Notes under the pieces: model-generated
What the model was told of the DNA's origin: nothing
Database searches by the model: none
Seen by the model: only the letters and a program-made list of their open reading frames with translations
NCBI GenBank assembly: GCA_017427485.1
Contig: JAFRSR010000066.1
Coordinates: 1-34,213, forward strand
Direction of reading: 5' to 3'
Source of the DNA: Kiritimatiellia bacterium
Lineage (GTDB): Bacteria > Verrucomicrobiota > Kiritimatiellia > RFP12 > UBA1067
DNA: 34,213 nucleotides
In this document: piece after piece, positions 23,369 through 32,098 of the stretch
Numbering within the stretch: the stretch's first letter is position 1
Layout of the letters: each line of letters begins with the position of its first letter
Position numbers and translations under genes: made by a program

Positions 23369-24904
23369 ATGCTTGCAAAATGCCATTCAGGAGCCGTGTA
23401 CGGCGTAGACGCGCAGACCGTCGAGATCGAGGTGTGCGCGTCGGACGGCGCGCCGCAGTTTACGATGGTCGGCCTGCCCGACCAGGCGGTGAAGGAGGCG
23501 AAGGACCGCGTGTCGACCGCGATCGCCAACTCGGGCTTCAAGAAGATCGAGTCGAACATCACGGTGAACCTCGCACCGGCCGACCTCCGCAAGGAGGGGC
23601 CGCTCTACGACCTGCCGATCGCCGTCACGCTGCTCGCCGCCACGAACAAGGTGAAGGCGCCCGAGCTGGCCGACTACGCGCTCGCGGGCGAACTCGCCCT
23701 GTCGGGCGACGTGCGGCGCGTGCGGGGCATCCTGCCGATCGTGCTCGAGATGCGCCGCATCGGGAAGCGCGGCATCCTCGTGCCGGAGGAGAACGCGGCC
23801 GAGGCGTCCGTCGTCGAGGGCATCGACGTTTTTCCCGTCCGCAGCCTGCGCGAGGCGGTGGATTTCCTCTCCGGCGCGCTGCCCATCCTGCCGGTGCGCA
23901 CGGATCTCGCCGCATGCGTGGCCGCGAACCGCGACACGGGCGAGGACTTCGCCGACGTGAAGGGCCAGGACGCCGCGAAGCGCGCGATCGAGGTGGCGGT
24001 GGCGGGCGGTCACAACATCCTCATGGTCGGCTCGCCCGGCGCGGGCAAGACGATGCTCGCGCGGCGCATACCCTCCATCCTCCCGCCCCTCACGCCCGAG
24101 GAGGCGCTGGAAGTCACGCGCATCCACTCGGTCGCGGGCGTCCTGAAGGCGCGCGAGTCGCTCGTCGTGCGCCGTCCGTTCCGCGCGCCGCACCACACGG
24201 TCTCCGACGCGGGCCTGCTCGGCGGCGGCACGCATCCCGTGCCGGGCGAGGTGTCGCTCGCGCACCGCGGCGTGCTGTTCCTCGACGAATTCCCCGAATT
24301 CCGGCGCAACGTGCTGGAGGTGATGCGCCAGCCGCTCGAGGACGGCCACGTGGCCATCTCGCGCGTGTCCGCCGCGTGCGACTTTCCTTCCCGCTTCATG
24401 CTCGTCGCCGCGATGAACCCCTGTCCCTGCGGCTATTCCGACGACCCGAAGCACGCCTGCCGCTGCACGCAGCGCCAGATCGCCGCCTACCGCGCGAAGA
24501 TCTCGGGGCCGCTCCTCGACCGGATCGACATCCAGATCGCGCTCCCGCCCGTTCCCTTCCGCGAGATCGTCGACCTGCCCGCCGGCGAACCGTCCGCCGC
24601 CATCCGCGCGCGCGTGGTCGCCGCCCGCGAAATCCAGAAACAGCGCTTTGCGGACGAGCATGGCATCCACTGCAACGCAGAAATCCCGGCGCGTGACCTG
24701 CCGCGCTTCTGCCGACTCGACGCCGCCGCGCAGGAAGGAATGCGACTCTTGCTCGCGCAGCTTGACCTTTCCGCGCGCGCCTACGACCGCGTGCTGAAGG
24801 TGGCGCGCACGATCGCCGACCTGGCCGGCTCGCCGAATGTCACCGCGGACCACGTGGGGGAGGCCTCCACGTTCCGCGAACTCGACCGCGCGTACTGGGA
24901 CTGA
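23369..24904 (+). CDS. comM: ComM/YifB family Mg-chelatase-like AAA+ ATPase
   Basis: A 511-residue ATPase close to the usual 506-510. ComM is a hexameric helicase that promotes branch migration during integration of transformed DNA. The N-terminal S5-fold domain (SGAVYGVDAQTVEIEV, FTMVGLPDQAVKEAKDRV) is followed by the AAA+ module with Walker A GSPGAGKTMLA near residue 221 and Walker B VLFLDEFPEF. A Cys-rich zinc site (NPCPCGYSDD, ACRCT) and the C-terminal Mg-chelatase helical domain follow. ATG 23369 is preceded by AGAGG 8 nt upstream. comEC follows after 3 bp, so the two form a competence operon. Confidence 0.95.
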   Translation: MLAKCHSGAVYGVDAQTVEIEVCASDGAPQFTMVGLPDQAVKEAKDRVSTAIANSGFKKIESNITVNLAPADLRKEGPLYDLPIAVTLLAATNKVKAPELADYALAGELALSGDVRRVRGILPIVLEMRRIGKRGILVPEENAAEASVVEGIDVFPVRSLREAVDFLSGALPILPVRTDLAACVAANRDTGEDFADVKGQDAAKRAIEVAVAGGHNILMVGSPGAGKTMLARRIPSILPPLTPEEALEVTRIHSVAGVLKARESLVVRRPFRAPHHTVSDAGLLGGGTHPVPGEVSLAHRGVLFLDEFPEFRRNVLEVMRQPLEDGHVAISRVSAACDFPSRFMLVAAMNPCPCGYSDDPKHACRCTQRQIAAYRAKISGPLLDRIDIQIALPPVPFREIVDLPAGEPSAAIRARVVAAREIQKQRFADEHGIHCNAEIPARDLPRFCRLDAAAQEGMRLLLAQLDLSARAYDRVLKVARTIADLAGSPNVTADHVGEASTFRELDRAYWD

Positions 24905-24907
24905 CCG

Positions 24908-26512
24908 GTGCCGTTCTTCGTGGGCAGCCGCGACGCTTGTCGTCTCGCGGGGTGCACGGCCACGCTCGTCGCGGGCGCGTGCGCCGCGTTCGCCGTCCCC
25001 GCGTGCGCGGGCCTGTGGCCGCATTTCGCCTACCTCGCCGTCGTCGTCTTCCTCGCGGCGTGGGGCTGGGGGACACGCGGGTTGCAGCTGCCCTTGATCT
25101 TCGTGCTGGGGGCGTTGCTGGCGTTTCGCGCGGACGATACGCGCGCGCGCATCCTCGCGGCGAATGCACGTCTCGGCGGCCCCCGGCCCGTCCACGAACT
25201 TGAGGTGGAGGGGGATGTACGGGAATGGACGCGTGAGCGTGACGGCGCGGCGCTTGTGTCGTTCGCGTCGCACGTAGGGCCCCTTCCGCTGTCGGTCGTG
25301 ATGCCGCGTCCCACGGGAGATTTGCCGCGCATCGGCGAGACGTGGCGCTGCCCGGGCTGGATATCCCGCAAGCCGCCACACGGGAACCGTTTCGCCCGCC
25401 GCACGCTCTGGGTATCGGGAGAGGGGAGCGCTCCCGCGCGTCCGTCCGCCGCCCGCATCGCGCCCGCATCAGTCTGGTCGCCGGCCGTCGTCTACTCGGA
25501 CTGTGTGGAAGAACTGGCACGCCGCGCGGCCGCGGGGCTTGACTGGTGCGCGGAGCTGGCGGGGTTCAACCAGGCCATCCTGCTCGGAAGCCGCGGCGGG
25601 CTCACGCGCGCGCGGCGCACCATGTTCGCGGCGGCAGGGACGATCCACGTGTTCGCGATCTCGGGTCTGCACGTGATGGTGGTGGCCGGACTGATCACAG
25701 GGCTGCTCAAGCGCTTCGACGTGCCGCTTCGCGCGCGTGGGCTCGTGGCGGTGCCGCTCGTCGTCGCGTACACGCTCCTCACGGGGGCGCGTCCGAGCGC
25801 GGTTCGCGCGGCGATCATGGTGTCGCTCTGGTACCTGGCGCCGGTCTTCGGACGCCGTCCCGATCCCCTGGCGGCGTGGTCCGTCACGGCGTTCGCGGTG
25901 TACGCCCTCAATCCCGAGCGCCTGTTCGACGTGGGCTGTACGCTGTCGTTCGCCGTGATGTTCGGCATCGTGCTGTGGATTGACGGCACGCGGTACCTCG
26001 TCTCGCCCCTGCCGGGCGCCGTGGTGCAGACGTGGCGCCAGAAGAGGTGGCGGGATTGGCTCCGGCGCAAGATCGGCGCATTTGCGCAGGCGATGGGCGT
26101 GTCGTTTGCGGCTTGGGTGGCGAGCGTGCCGGTCACGGCGTGCGTGTTCGGGAGGTTCACGGTGGGCGGACTCGTGGCGAACGTCGTGCTCATCCTCTGT
26201 GCGAAGTGGATGGTGAACGCCGGCGTGACGGGGCTGGCGGCGAGTTTTCTCTGCCTGCCCCTCGGCGCGCTCTGCAACAACGCGGCGGCGTCGCTGACGG
26301 GCGTGATGGTGGTGGCGTCCGAGCTGGTGGCGGCGTGGCCGTGGGCGAGCGTGGAGGTGGAGCCGTGGAGCGCAGGGGCGTGTCTCGCGTGGTATGCGGC
26401 CTGGGGCGCGATCTTCGCCGCGCTCTGCCGTTTCTGGCCGCGCCGCGTGCCCTTCCCCCGCGCCTGGTGGGTTACTGGGCGCGGGGGTGGGCCTTCATGT
26501 ACTCGTCCTTGA
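24908..26512 (+). CDS. comEC: ComEC/Rec2-type DNA uptake channel, without the metallo-beta-lactamase domain
   Basis: A 534-residue polytopic membrane protein. ComEC forms the inner-membrane channel for single-stranded DNA during transformation. After two or three N-terminal helices comes an OB-like soluble region (about 90-190). The competence domain follows, with the motif HVFAISGLHVMVVAG near residues 246-260 and several further helices. The C-terminal metallo-beta-lactamase nuclease-like domain of long ComEC proteins (about 750 residues) is absent; the protein ends shortly after the last helix. The start is GTG, 3 bp after the comM stop. The 3' end overlaps the convergent xerC by 41 bp. 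The family call is firm; a role in transformation here is inferred. Confidence 0.9.
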   Translation: MPFFVGSRDACRLAGCTATLVAGACAAFAVPACAGLWPHFAYLAVVVFLAAWGWGTRGLQLPLIFVLGALLAFRADDTRARILAANARLGGPRPVHELEVEGDVREWTRERDGAALVSFASHVGPLPLSVVMPRPTGDLPRIGETWRCPGWISRKPPHGNRFARRTLWVSGEGSAPARPSAARIAPASVWSPAVVYSDCVEELARRAAAGLDWCAELAGFNQAILLGSRGGLTRARRTMFAAAGTIHVFAISGLHVMVVAGLITGLLKRFDVPLRARGLVAVPLVVAYTLLTGARPSAVRAAIMVSLWYLAPVFGRRPDPLAAWSVTAFAVYALNPERLFDVGCTLSFAVMFGIVLWIDGTRYLVSPLPGAVVQTWRQKRWRDWLRRKIGAFAQAMGVSFAAWVASVPVTACVFGRFTVGGLVANVVLILCAKWMVNAGVTGLAASFLCLPLGALCNNAAASLTGVMVVASELVAAWPWASVEVEPWSAGACLAWYAAWGAIFAALCRFWPRRVPFPRAWWVTGRGGGPSCTRP

Positions 26513-27407
26513 GGTGCTCCACGGAGACGTGCGTGTAGATCTGCGTGGTGGCGAGCGAGGCGTGGCCCAGCATCTCCTGCACGCTGCGCAGGTCGGCGCC
26601 GGCGTCGAGGAGGTGCGTCGCGAAGCTGTGGCGCAGCTTGTGCGGGGAGAGGTCGGCGGGCAGATCGGCGGCGGCGAGCCACTTCTTCATGTGGCGCTGG
26701 GCCTCGCGGGGACGGAACACGGCGCCGTGCTCGTTGAGGAAGACGTTCGTGGCGGGCGCGCCGCCATCCGCGAAGAGCGCGGCCGCCGCCGTGCGGAGCG
26801 CGCGGAGGGCCTTGCGCGCGGGCTTGCCGAGGATGCAGAGGCGCTGCTTCGAGCCCTTGCCGGTCACGATCACGCCGCCGGTCTCGAAGTTGATCTGCCC
26901 CCATGTGAGGGCCACGGCCTCGGAAATACGGCAGCCGGTGGAATAGAGCGTCTCGAACAGCGCCGTGTCGCGGGCGTAGGCGTATGACTCCTGCGGGGTG
27001 ATGTCCTGGCGCTCCTTCTGCCGGCGCGCAAGCTCCTCGCCGGGCGCTGCGAGAAACCGTTTCACCTCCTCGGCGGAGAGGACCTTCGGCAATGGCTTGG
27101 GCAGTTTCGGGCCGCGCAGGCCGGCGAACGGGTTTGCGGCGACCACTTCCTCGCGCACGAGGAAACGGAAGAACGAACGCAGGGAGGCGAGTTTGCGGCG
27201 CGTCGTCGTGGCGCAGGCCTCTTCGCGTGCGAACGCCATGAGAAATCGACGGGCGTCGTCGGGCGTGGCGGACGGCCAGTCGAAGGGTGCGGCCGCGTCG
27301 GCGCCCCAGCGGAACGCGGCGAACTGCGCGATGTCCATCTCGTAGCTTCCGACGGTGCGCTCCGACGCGTTCCGCTCGCCGAGCAGAAACGCGCGGAAAC
27401 GCCCCAC
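26472..27407 (-). CDS. xerC: Tyrosine recombinase XerC/XerD
   Basis: A 311-residue site-specific recombinase that resolves chromosome dimers at dif. The N-terminal core-binding SAM-like domain (ERNASERTVGSYEMDIAQF) precedes the catalytic domain with the full set: Arg160 (GCRISEA), Lys184 (GKGSKQR), His256 and Arg259 (HKLRHSFATHLL), His282 (LGHASLATTQ) and Tyr291 (IYTH). GTG 27407 was chosen because it gives the normal family length. A CTG at 27440 overlapping the topA stop is possible, and longer extensions would run inside topA. Whether it is XerC or XerD cannot be told; only one is in the window. It is probably co-transcribed with topA. Confidence 0.92.
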   Translation of the reverse strand: MGRFRAFLLGERNASERTVGSYEMDIAQFAAFRWGADAAAPFDWPSATPDDARRFLMAFAREEACATTTRRKLASLRSFFRFLVREEVVAANPFAGLRGPKLPKPLPKVLSAEEVKRFLAAPGEELARRQKERQDITPQESYAYARDTALFETLYSTGCRISEAVALTWGQINFETGGVIVTGKGSKQRLCILGKPARKALRALRTAAAALFADGGAPATNVFLNEHGAVFRPREAQRHMKKWLAAADLPADLSPHKLRHSFATHLLDAGADLRSVQEMLGHASLATTQIYTHVSVEHLKDEYMKAHPRAQ

Positions 27408-27436
27408 GGCGGCGTCGCCGTGGGCGGCGGAATTCG

Positions 27437-30031
27437 TCAGGAGCGACGTGCGCCCCTCCCTTTCCGCTTCTCGGCGCGGGCGGCCGCCTTCGCGTCCTTC
27501 TCCGCGTTGGAGGCCTTCTCGTGCATCGGCAGGTCGCGGAGGCCGAGCTGGTCGGCGACGTCCTCGAACGTGGGGATCTGGTCGCGGTAGTTCACGCACA
27601 CGCGGCGGAGCGCGAGCACCTGGCGCGGCGAGAGGGAGCTGCGGCGGGCGTACTGGTCGCGGAGGGAGGAGACGAACTCATGGTCGTTGTAGACGCGGCG
27701 GCCGCGGCGCACGGGCTCCTTCCACTCCTTGACGGTTTCCAGCAGCTTGAGCAGGTCGGGCACGGCGGGGTCCACGGGAGCGACCTCAAACCCGCCGGGC
27801 ACGTACGGCGCGAGGCGCGCGCGCACCTGGTCGGCGTCGTCCAGCGCGCCGGCGTTTTCGCCCACGCTGCGCGCGAGGATCGCGAACTGCTTCGCGGAAA
27901 GCACGCGGCCGCGGTCCACCTGCTCGCGCAGGGAGTTGAGGAACGGGTTCTTCGTGAGGCCGCCGATGCGGTCGATCGTGAGGAAACACCACTTGACGAG
28001 CTCTTCAGACGGCGCGTTCTTCACGCGGTCCACCTCCGGGCCGTAGCCGAGGTCGACAAGGCGCATCTCGCCGTCAAGGATCTGGTCGCGGTAGGCCACG
28101 GTGACCTTGACAAGCGCCTGGAGCTGCTTCTCGGAGACGGGCGTCTTGCCCTCGGCGATCTGCTGGCGCACGGAGTCGACGAACTCCTTGTCGCCGAATG
28201 TGCGCTTGCCGATGGTCATCGGCGGACGCCACGTCTTCACCTCGTCGAGCAGCAGGAAGAGCGCGGTGAACTTCTCGATGGGCGGCGGCGGATCCTGCGC
28301 GTCGCGCACCCAGGCGGTGAACTGGCGGTAGAAGTCCGAGAGCATGTCGTTGCCGCGCTCCTCGCCTTCCTCCACCTTGTCGAGCTCGCCCTCCATCTTC
28401 GCCGTGTAGCCCACGTTGAAGAGCGGCTCGATCTTTTTCACGAGCCAGTCGTTGACGTCCATGCCGCGCTGCGTCGGCACGAGCTGGCGCGCCTCGCGCG
28501 TCGCGTACTGGCGGTCGACGAGCACCTCGATGGTCTGCGCGTAGGTGGAGGGACGGCCCACGCCGTTCTCCTCGAGCGCCTTCACGAGGGAGGCTTCGGA
28601 GTAACGCGGCGGCGGCTTCGTCTCCTTGCGGTCCGACAGCCAGCGGACGGGCGTGAGCGCCTCGCCCTCGGCGAGCGGCGGAAGCGCCTTCACCTCGTCG
28701 CTCTCCTCGCTTTCCTCCTCAAGGGACTTCGCCTTCTTCGCTGAGACCTTCATCACGGCGAGGAAGCCCTCGAACGCGACGGAGGTCGTGGAGGCGGTGA
28801 AGAGGTAGGAATGGCGCAGCGAGTCCTTCTCGGCCTCAAGCGCCACCGTCTTCTGTACGAGACGCGCCTCGGCCATCTGCGAGGCGACGAACCGGCGCCA
28901 GATGAGGTCGTAGAGCTTCGTGGAGGCGGCATCGAGACCCGCCTCGGCGGGATGCAGGCGCACGTCCGTGGGACGGATCGCCTCATGGGCTTCCTGCGCG
29001 CCGGCCTTGGACTTGTAGAAATTGGGCTTCTCGGGCACGAACGCCGCGCCGAACTCCGATTCAATCAGGTCCTTCGCCGCCGCGCGCGCCTCGGCCGCCA
29101 CGTTCACGCTGTCCGTTCGCATGTAGGTGATGAGACCGGCCTCGTAGAGCTTCTGGGCGATGGACATCGTGCGGTGCGGCGAGAACCCGCATACGCTCGA
29201 CGCCGCCTGCTGGAGCGTGGACGTGGTGAACGGCGGATACGGATGGCGCGTCTTCGGCAGCTCCTTCACGCTCACCACGCGCAGGCCCGCGCCGTCGAGG
29301 TCGTCCACGAGCGTAGCCGCCTGCTCCTGGCTCCGCACGTCCGGCTTCGCGTCGTCGAGGCGCGCGAGCCTCGCGATGAAGGACGTCTCCTTCGTGCCCT
29401 TCGACGCCTCTACGCCGAGCACCCAGTACGCGACGGGGTTGAACGCCGAGATCTCGCGCTCGCGCTCCACGAGGAGGCGCAGCGCGACCGACTGCACGCG
29501 GCCCGCCGAAAGGGAGTAGCCGTACTGCAGGTTCTTCCAGAGGAGCGGGGACACCTTGAAGCCCACGAGACGGTCGAGGATTCGGCGCGCCTGCTGCGCG
29601 TCCACGCGGGCGAGGTTGATCTCGCCGGGGTTGGAGACCGCGGTCTGCACTGCCTTCTTCGTGATCTCGTTGTAGGTGACGCGGTGGACGGGCTTGCTCT
29701 TCGTCACGTCCGCCAGCACCTGGCTGAGGTGCCACGCGATGGCCTCTCCCTCGCGGTCGGGATCGGGCGCGAGGAACACTTCGTCAGCCGCGCGCGCGGC
29801 CTTGCGGAGGTCGTCCACGACCTTCTTCTTCTCGGCCGACACCTCGTAGCTCGGCGTGAACGTCCAGGCGTCTTCGCGCCCTTCCACCGGAACGATCTTT
29901 ATCGACAGGCCCTTCTTCGGCAAATCCCTGATGTGCCCGACCGAGGACTTCACCGTGAAGTCCCCTCCCAGGTACTTGCCGATCGTCACCGCTTTCGCCG
30001 GCGACTCGACGATCAAGAGTTTCTTGCTCAT
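27437..30031 (-). CDS. topA: DNA topoisomerase I with a novel repeated C-terminal region
   Basis: An 864-residue type IA topoisomerase that relaxes negative supercoils. The Toprim domain is N-terminal, with Glu9 in LLIVESPAKA and the acidic triad in APDPDREGE (90-96). The catalytic Tyr303 lies in LITYMRTDS. GVGRPSTYAQTIEVL and RQLVPTQRGMDVNDWL complete the core to about residue 575. The CxxC zinc ribbons usual after this point are missing. Instead there are three copies of a helical unit (about 587-651, 677-730 and 757-820), each with a pattern like FVxSLRxQ, a basic stretch, LSxxQxxAL and in two copies YRDQI. A Lys/Ala-rich tail (838-864) ends the protein. The start is ATG 30031 with weak upstream pairing. 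Confidence 0.95.
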   Translation of the reverse strand: MSKKLLIVESPAKAVTIGKYLGGDFTVKSSVGHIRDLPKKGLSIKIVPVEGREDAWTFTPSYEVSAEKKKVVDDLRKAARAADEVFLAPDPDREGEAIAWHLSQVLADVTKSKPVHRVTYNEITKKAVQTAVSNPGEINLARVDAQQARRILDRLVGFKVSPLLWKNLQYGYSLSAGRVQSVALRLLVEREREISAFNPVAYWVLGVEASKGTKETSFIARLARLDDAKPDVRSQEQAATLVDDLDGAGLRVVSVKELPKTRHPYPPFTTSTLQQAASSVCGFSPHRTMSIAQKLYEAGLITYMRTDSVNVAAEARAAAKDLIESEFGAAFVPEKPNFYKSKAGAQEAHEAIRPTDVRLHPAEAGLDAASTKLYDLIWRRFVASQMAEARLVQKTVALEAEKDSLRHSYLFTASTTSVAFEGFLAVMKVSAKKAKSLEEESEESDEVKALPPLAEGEALTPVRWLSDRKETKPPPRYSEASLVKALEENGVGRPSTYAQTIEVLVDRQYATREARQLVPTQRGMDVNDWLVKKIEPLFNVGYTAKMEGELDKVEEGEERGNDMLSDFYRQFTAWVRDAQDPPPPIEKFTALFLLLDEVKTWRPPMTIGKRTFGDKEFVDSVRQQIAEGKTPVSEKQLQALVKVTVAYRDQILDGEMRLVDLGYGPEVDRVKNAPSEELVKWCFLTIDRIGGLTKNPFLNSLREQVDRGRVLSAKQFAILARSVGENAGALDDADQVRARLAPYVPGGFEVAPVDPAVPDLLKLLETVKEWKEPVRRGRRVYNDHEFVSSLRDQYARRSSLSPRQVLALRRVCVNYRDQIPTFEDVADQLGLRDLPMHEKASNAEKDAKAAARAEKRKGRGARRS

Positions 30032-30159
30032 ATGGTCTCTCTGACTCTTTCCTTCTACCGTCTAAAAAATGTGAGCGCATAGTTTACGAAATTTCAGACG
30101 AAAAATCCATAGGGAATTTTCAAAAACTGAAATTGGGGAAAGCATTGCGCATTTCACGC
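30032..30159. other. AT-rich spacer between topA and the decarboxylase gene
   Basis: The stretch 30061-30140 is clearly AT-richer than the flanks. It holds an inverted repeat AATTTCAG / CTGAAATT with arms about 30 bp apart (near 30090-30097 and 30127-30134). It should contain the topA promoter, but no convincing -35/-10 pair was found on the minus strand. Confidence 0.4.
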
Positions 30160-30187
30160 TTGCACACGGGGGGCAATGTGGTATAAT
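30160..30187 (+). promoter_or_regulatory. Promoter of the UDP-glucuronate decarboxylase gene
   Basis: TTGCAC (30160-30165), a 16-bp spacer and TATAAT (30182-30187), with TG before the -10 (TGGTATAAT). This is the best consensus promoter in the window. AAGGAGA follows at 30204-30210, just ahead of the ATG at 30215. Confidence 0.75.
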
Positions 30188-30214
30188 TTTCCGCTGACAA
30201 CACAAGGAGACCAG

Positions 30215-31192
30215 ATGATCCTCTCGAAAAAAGCGCTCGTGACCGGCGCCGCCGGCTTCCTCGGCTCGCACCTCTGCCGCCGCCTGCTGGCGGACGGCTA
30301 CGAGGTGACCGCGCTCGACAACCTCTTCACCGGCACGAAGTCCAACATCTACGACCTCTTCGGGAACCCCAAGTTCTCGTTCGTCCTCCACGACGTGACC
30401 CAGCCCTTCTGGGGACAGTTCGATGAGATCTACAACCTCGCCTGCCCCGCCTCGCCCATCCACTACCAGAAGAACCCCGTGGAGACCACGAAGAGCTCGG
30501 TGCTCGGCATGATGAACGTGCTCGACCTCGCGCTCAAGACGAAGGCACGCGTGCTGCACACCTCCACGAGCGAGGTGTACGGCGACCCGCTCGTGCACCC
30601 GCAGGTGGAGACCTACTGGGGCAACGTCAACACACTCGGCATCCGCAGCTGCTACGACGAAGGCAAGCGCTGCGCCGAGACGCTCTGCGCCGACTACCGC
30701 CGCGAATACGGCGTGGACGTGCGCATGGTCCGCATCTTCAACACCTACGGACCCAACATGCACCCGAAGGACGGCCGCGTGATCTCCAACTTCATCATGC
30801 AGGCGCTCGCGAACCAGGACATCACCCTCTTCGGCGATGGTCTCCAGACGCGTTCCTTCCAGTACTGCGACGACCTCATCGAGGCGTTCCGCCTCTACAT
30901 GTCGCTCGACCGCGCGACCGTGGACACCTTCATGGCCTCCCACGGACTCGGCACGGCGGTGATCAACACCGGCAACCCCGGCGAATACACGATCAAGCAG
31001 CTCGCCGAGGAAACGCTCCGCCAGCTGCCGGAATCCACCTCGAAGCTCGTCTACTCCCCCTTGCCGAAAGACGACCCGAAGCGCCGCAAGCCGGACATCA
31101 CGCTCGCCAAGAAGCTCCTCAACTGGGAGCCGAAGGTCCCCCTGCAGGAAGGCCTCGCCAAAACGATCGCCTACTTCCGCACGCTCATCTAA
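30215..31192 (+). CDS. UDP-glucuronic acid decarboxylase (UDP-xylose synthase)
   Basis: A 325-residue short-chain (extended SDR) enzyme that converts UDP-glucuronate to UDP-xylose with bound NAD. The Rossmann glycine motif is [10 protein letters not shown] (11-20). The UXS signatures are [26 protein letters not shown] and [14 protein letters not shown], with catalytic Tyr147 and Lys151. RIFNTYGP and [11 protein letters not shown] complete the family pattern. The length is that of bacterial UXS. It has its own promoter and a strong ribosome site. UDP-xylose would serve cell-envelope or exopolysaccharide synthesis. The stop overlaps the stop of the convergent gene by 4 bp (CTAA). Confidence 0.94.
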   Translation: MILSKKALVTGAAGFLGSHLCRRLLADGYEVTALDNLFTGTKSNIYDLFGNPKFSFVLHDVTQPFWGQFDEIYNLACPASPIHYQKNPVETTKSSVLGMMNVLDLALKTKARVLHTSTSEVYGDPLVHPQVETYWGNVNTLGIRSCYDEGKRCAETLCADYRREYGVDVRMVRIFNTYGPNMHPKDGRVISNFIMQALANQDITLFGDGLQTRSFQYCDDLIEAFRLYMSLDRATVDTFMASHGLGTAVINTGNPGEYTIKQLAEETLRQLPESTSKLVYSPLPKDDPKRRKPDITLAKKLLNWEPKVPLQEGLAKTIAYFRTLI

Positions 31193-32019
31193 TCCGGACG
31201 CGTTCCGCCGATCGGCACCCTAAATTTCACCATCCGCGTTTGCCCTTTGCCCATAAAGCGGCATTGGTAAGTGCGCCCATCGTCGTTACTATCGATTGTG
31301 ACATCGGCCGCAAAGCCTTTCATGTCATCACGAACATCGTAAGTGCAGTTCAACGCCACATCAGAAAGAATCATCCAACGGTCAAGCAAACACATGACAT
31401 CTTGAGGACTCCGATCCCGAGTCACTCCAACTTTCCCATCTGCCAACCAGAAAACGGCATTCTTAAGCTCGCCGGTGTTCAGAAAGGCGACCGTCTTTCT
31501 CGGCAACTCGTCCAATTCGAGGGCATGTGTACGTCGTAGGCGAATCGGTACCGATTGCATGTCCACGCTAAAACAAGGTGCTTTCACGCCTTTGCCGTCA
31601 ACAACGACATCCACCTCTCCTGCTCTTTCCGCCACAATTGCCCTGTCGAAAAAAACTGCCGCTAAAAGCTTCAACCGCAGGATGCCGACAAATCCAATGC
31701 AAATACACGCAATCGCCAATAACCATTTCCCAGTCTTTTTCATCTTTGAAGTCCAAGTCTTCTTCCCCATAGAAGGATTTGTTTCTAAGCCATCATTCTC
31801 TGCCAAATGTTGGATTACGCAAGGACTGGAATCTCGCGTCAGTACTTCGCCTTCATTTTGTAAATGAATGTGACCTTCATCTGGGTTACGTGATAGAATA
31901 AGACATAGGCGGGCAAGCCATCGCAATCCGCCGCAAGTCCCTGCGATGGTTACTTCACCATCAGAACCAACCGTTACGCGGACTTTCTTTGCCGAGTTCG
32001 TAATTGGCATGCCATTCAT
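31189..32019 (-). CDS. Membrane protein of unknown function with an immunity-like N-terminal domain
   Basis: A 276-residue protein with three parts. The N-terminal 80 residues ([52 protein letters not shown]) resemble small immunity-type proteins. One transmembrane helix follows at about 98-122 ([20 protein letters not shown]). The C-terminal 150 residues would lie outside the membrane and look beta-rich ([37 protein letters not shown]). The resemblance to an immunity family is from memory of motif order and needs a profile search. The gene has a markedly lower GC content than its neighbours (about 45-50% by eye), which fits recent acquisition. ATG 32010 is an alternative start closer to a good GAGAGGGG spacing. 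Confidence 0.7.
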   Translation of the reverse strand: MNGMPITNSAKKVRVTVGSDGEVTIAGTCGGLRWLARLCLILSRNPDEGHIHLQNEGEVLTRDSSPCVIQHLAENDGLETNPSMGKKTWTSKMKKTGKWLLAIACICIGFVGILRLKLLAAVFFDRAIVAERAGEVDVVVDGKGVKAPCFSVDMQSVPIRLRRTHALELDELPRKTVAFLNTGELKNAVFWLADGKVGVTRDRSPQDVMCLLDRWMILSDVALNCTYDVRDDMKGFAADVTIDSNDDGRTYQCRFMGKGQTRMVKFRVPIGGTRPD

Positions 32020-32083
32020 CCCCTCTCAATCACATTTCCAAGAGGTTGTAGAATCGCCCCATCGCCATCTCTGCCAAATTCCT

Positions 32084-32096
32084 GGGGACTGTCCCC
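32084..32096. repeat. REP-like palindrome GGGGACTGTCCCC
   Basis: A perfect 6-bp inverted repeat around one base, 3 bp beyond the stop of the metallophosphoesterase gene. The same core is common as a dispersed palindrome near REP-associated transposases in other bacteria; only one copy was noticed here. It could also act as a weak hairpin at the transcript end, but no T-run follows. Confidence 0.45.
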
Positions 32097-32098
32097 AT

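Noticed and set aside
27408..27599. Extension of xerC into topA
   Set aside because: The extension is Arg-rich shadow of the topA 3' end and gives a protein longer than the family. A CTG at 27440 remains possible but less likely than the GTG at 27407.
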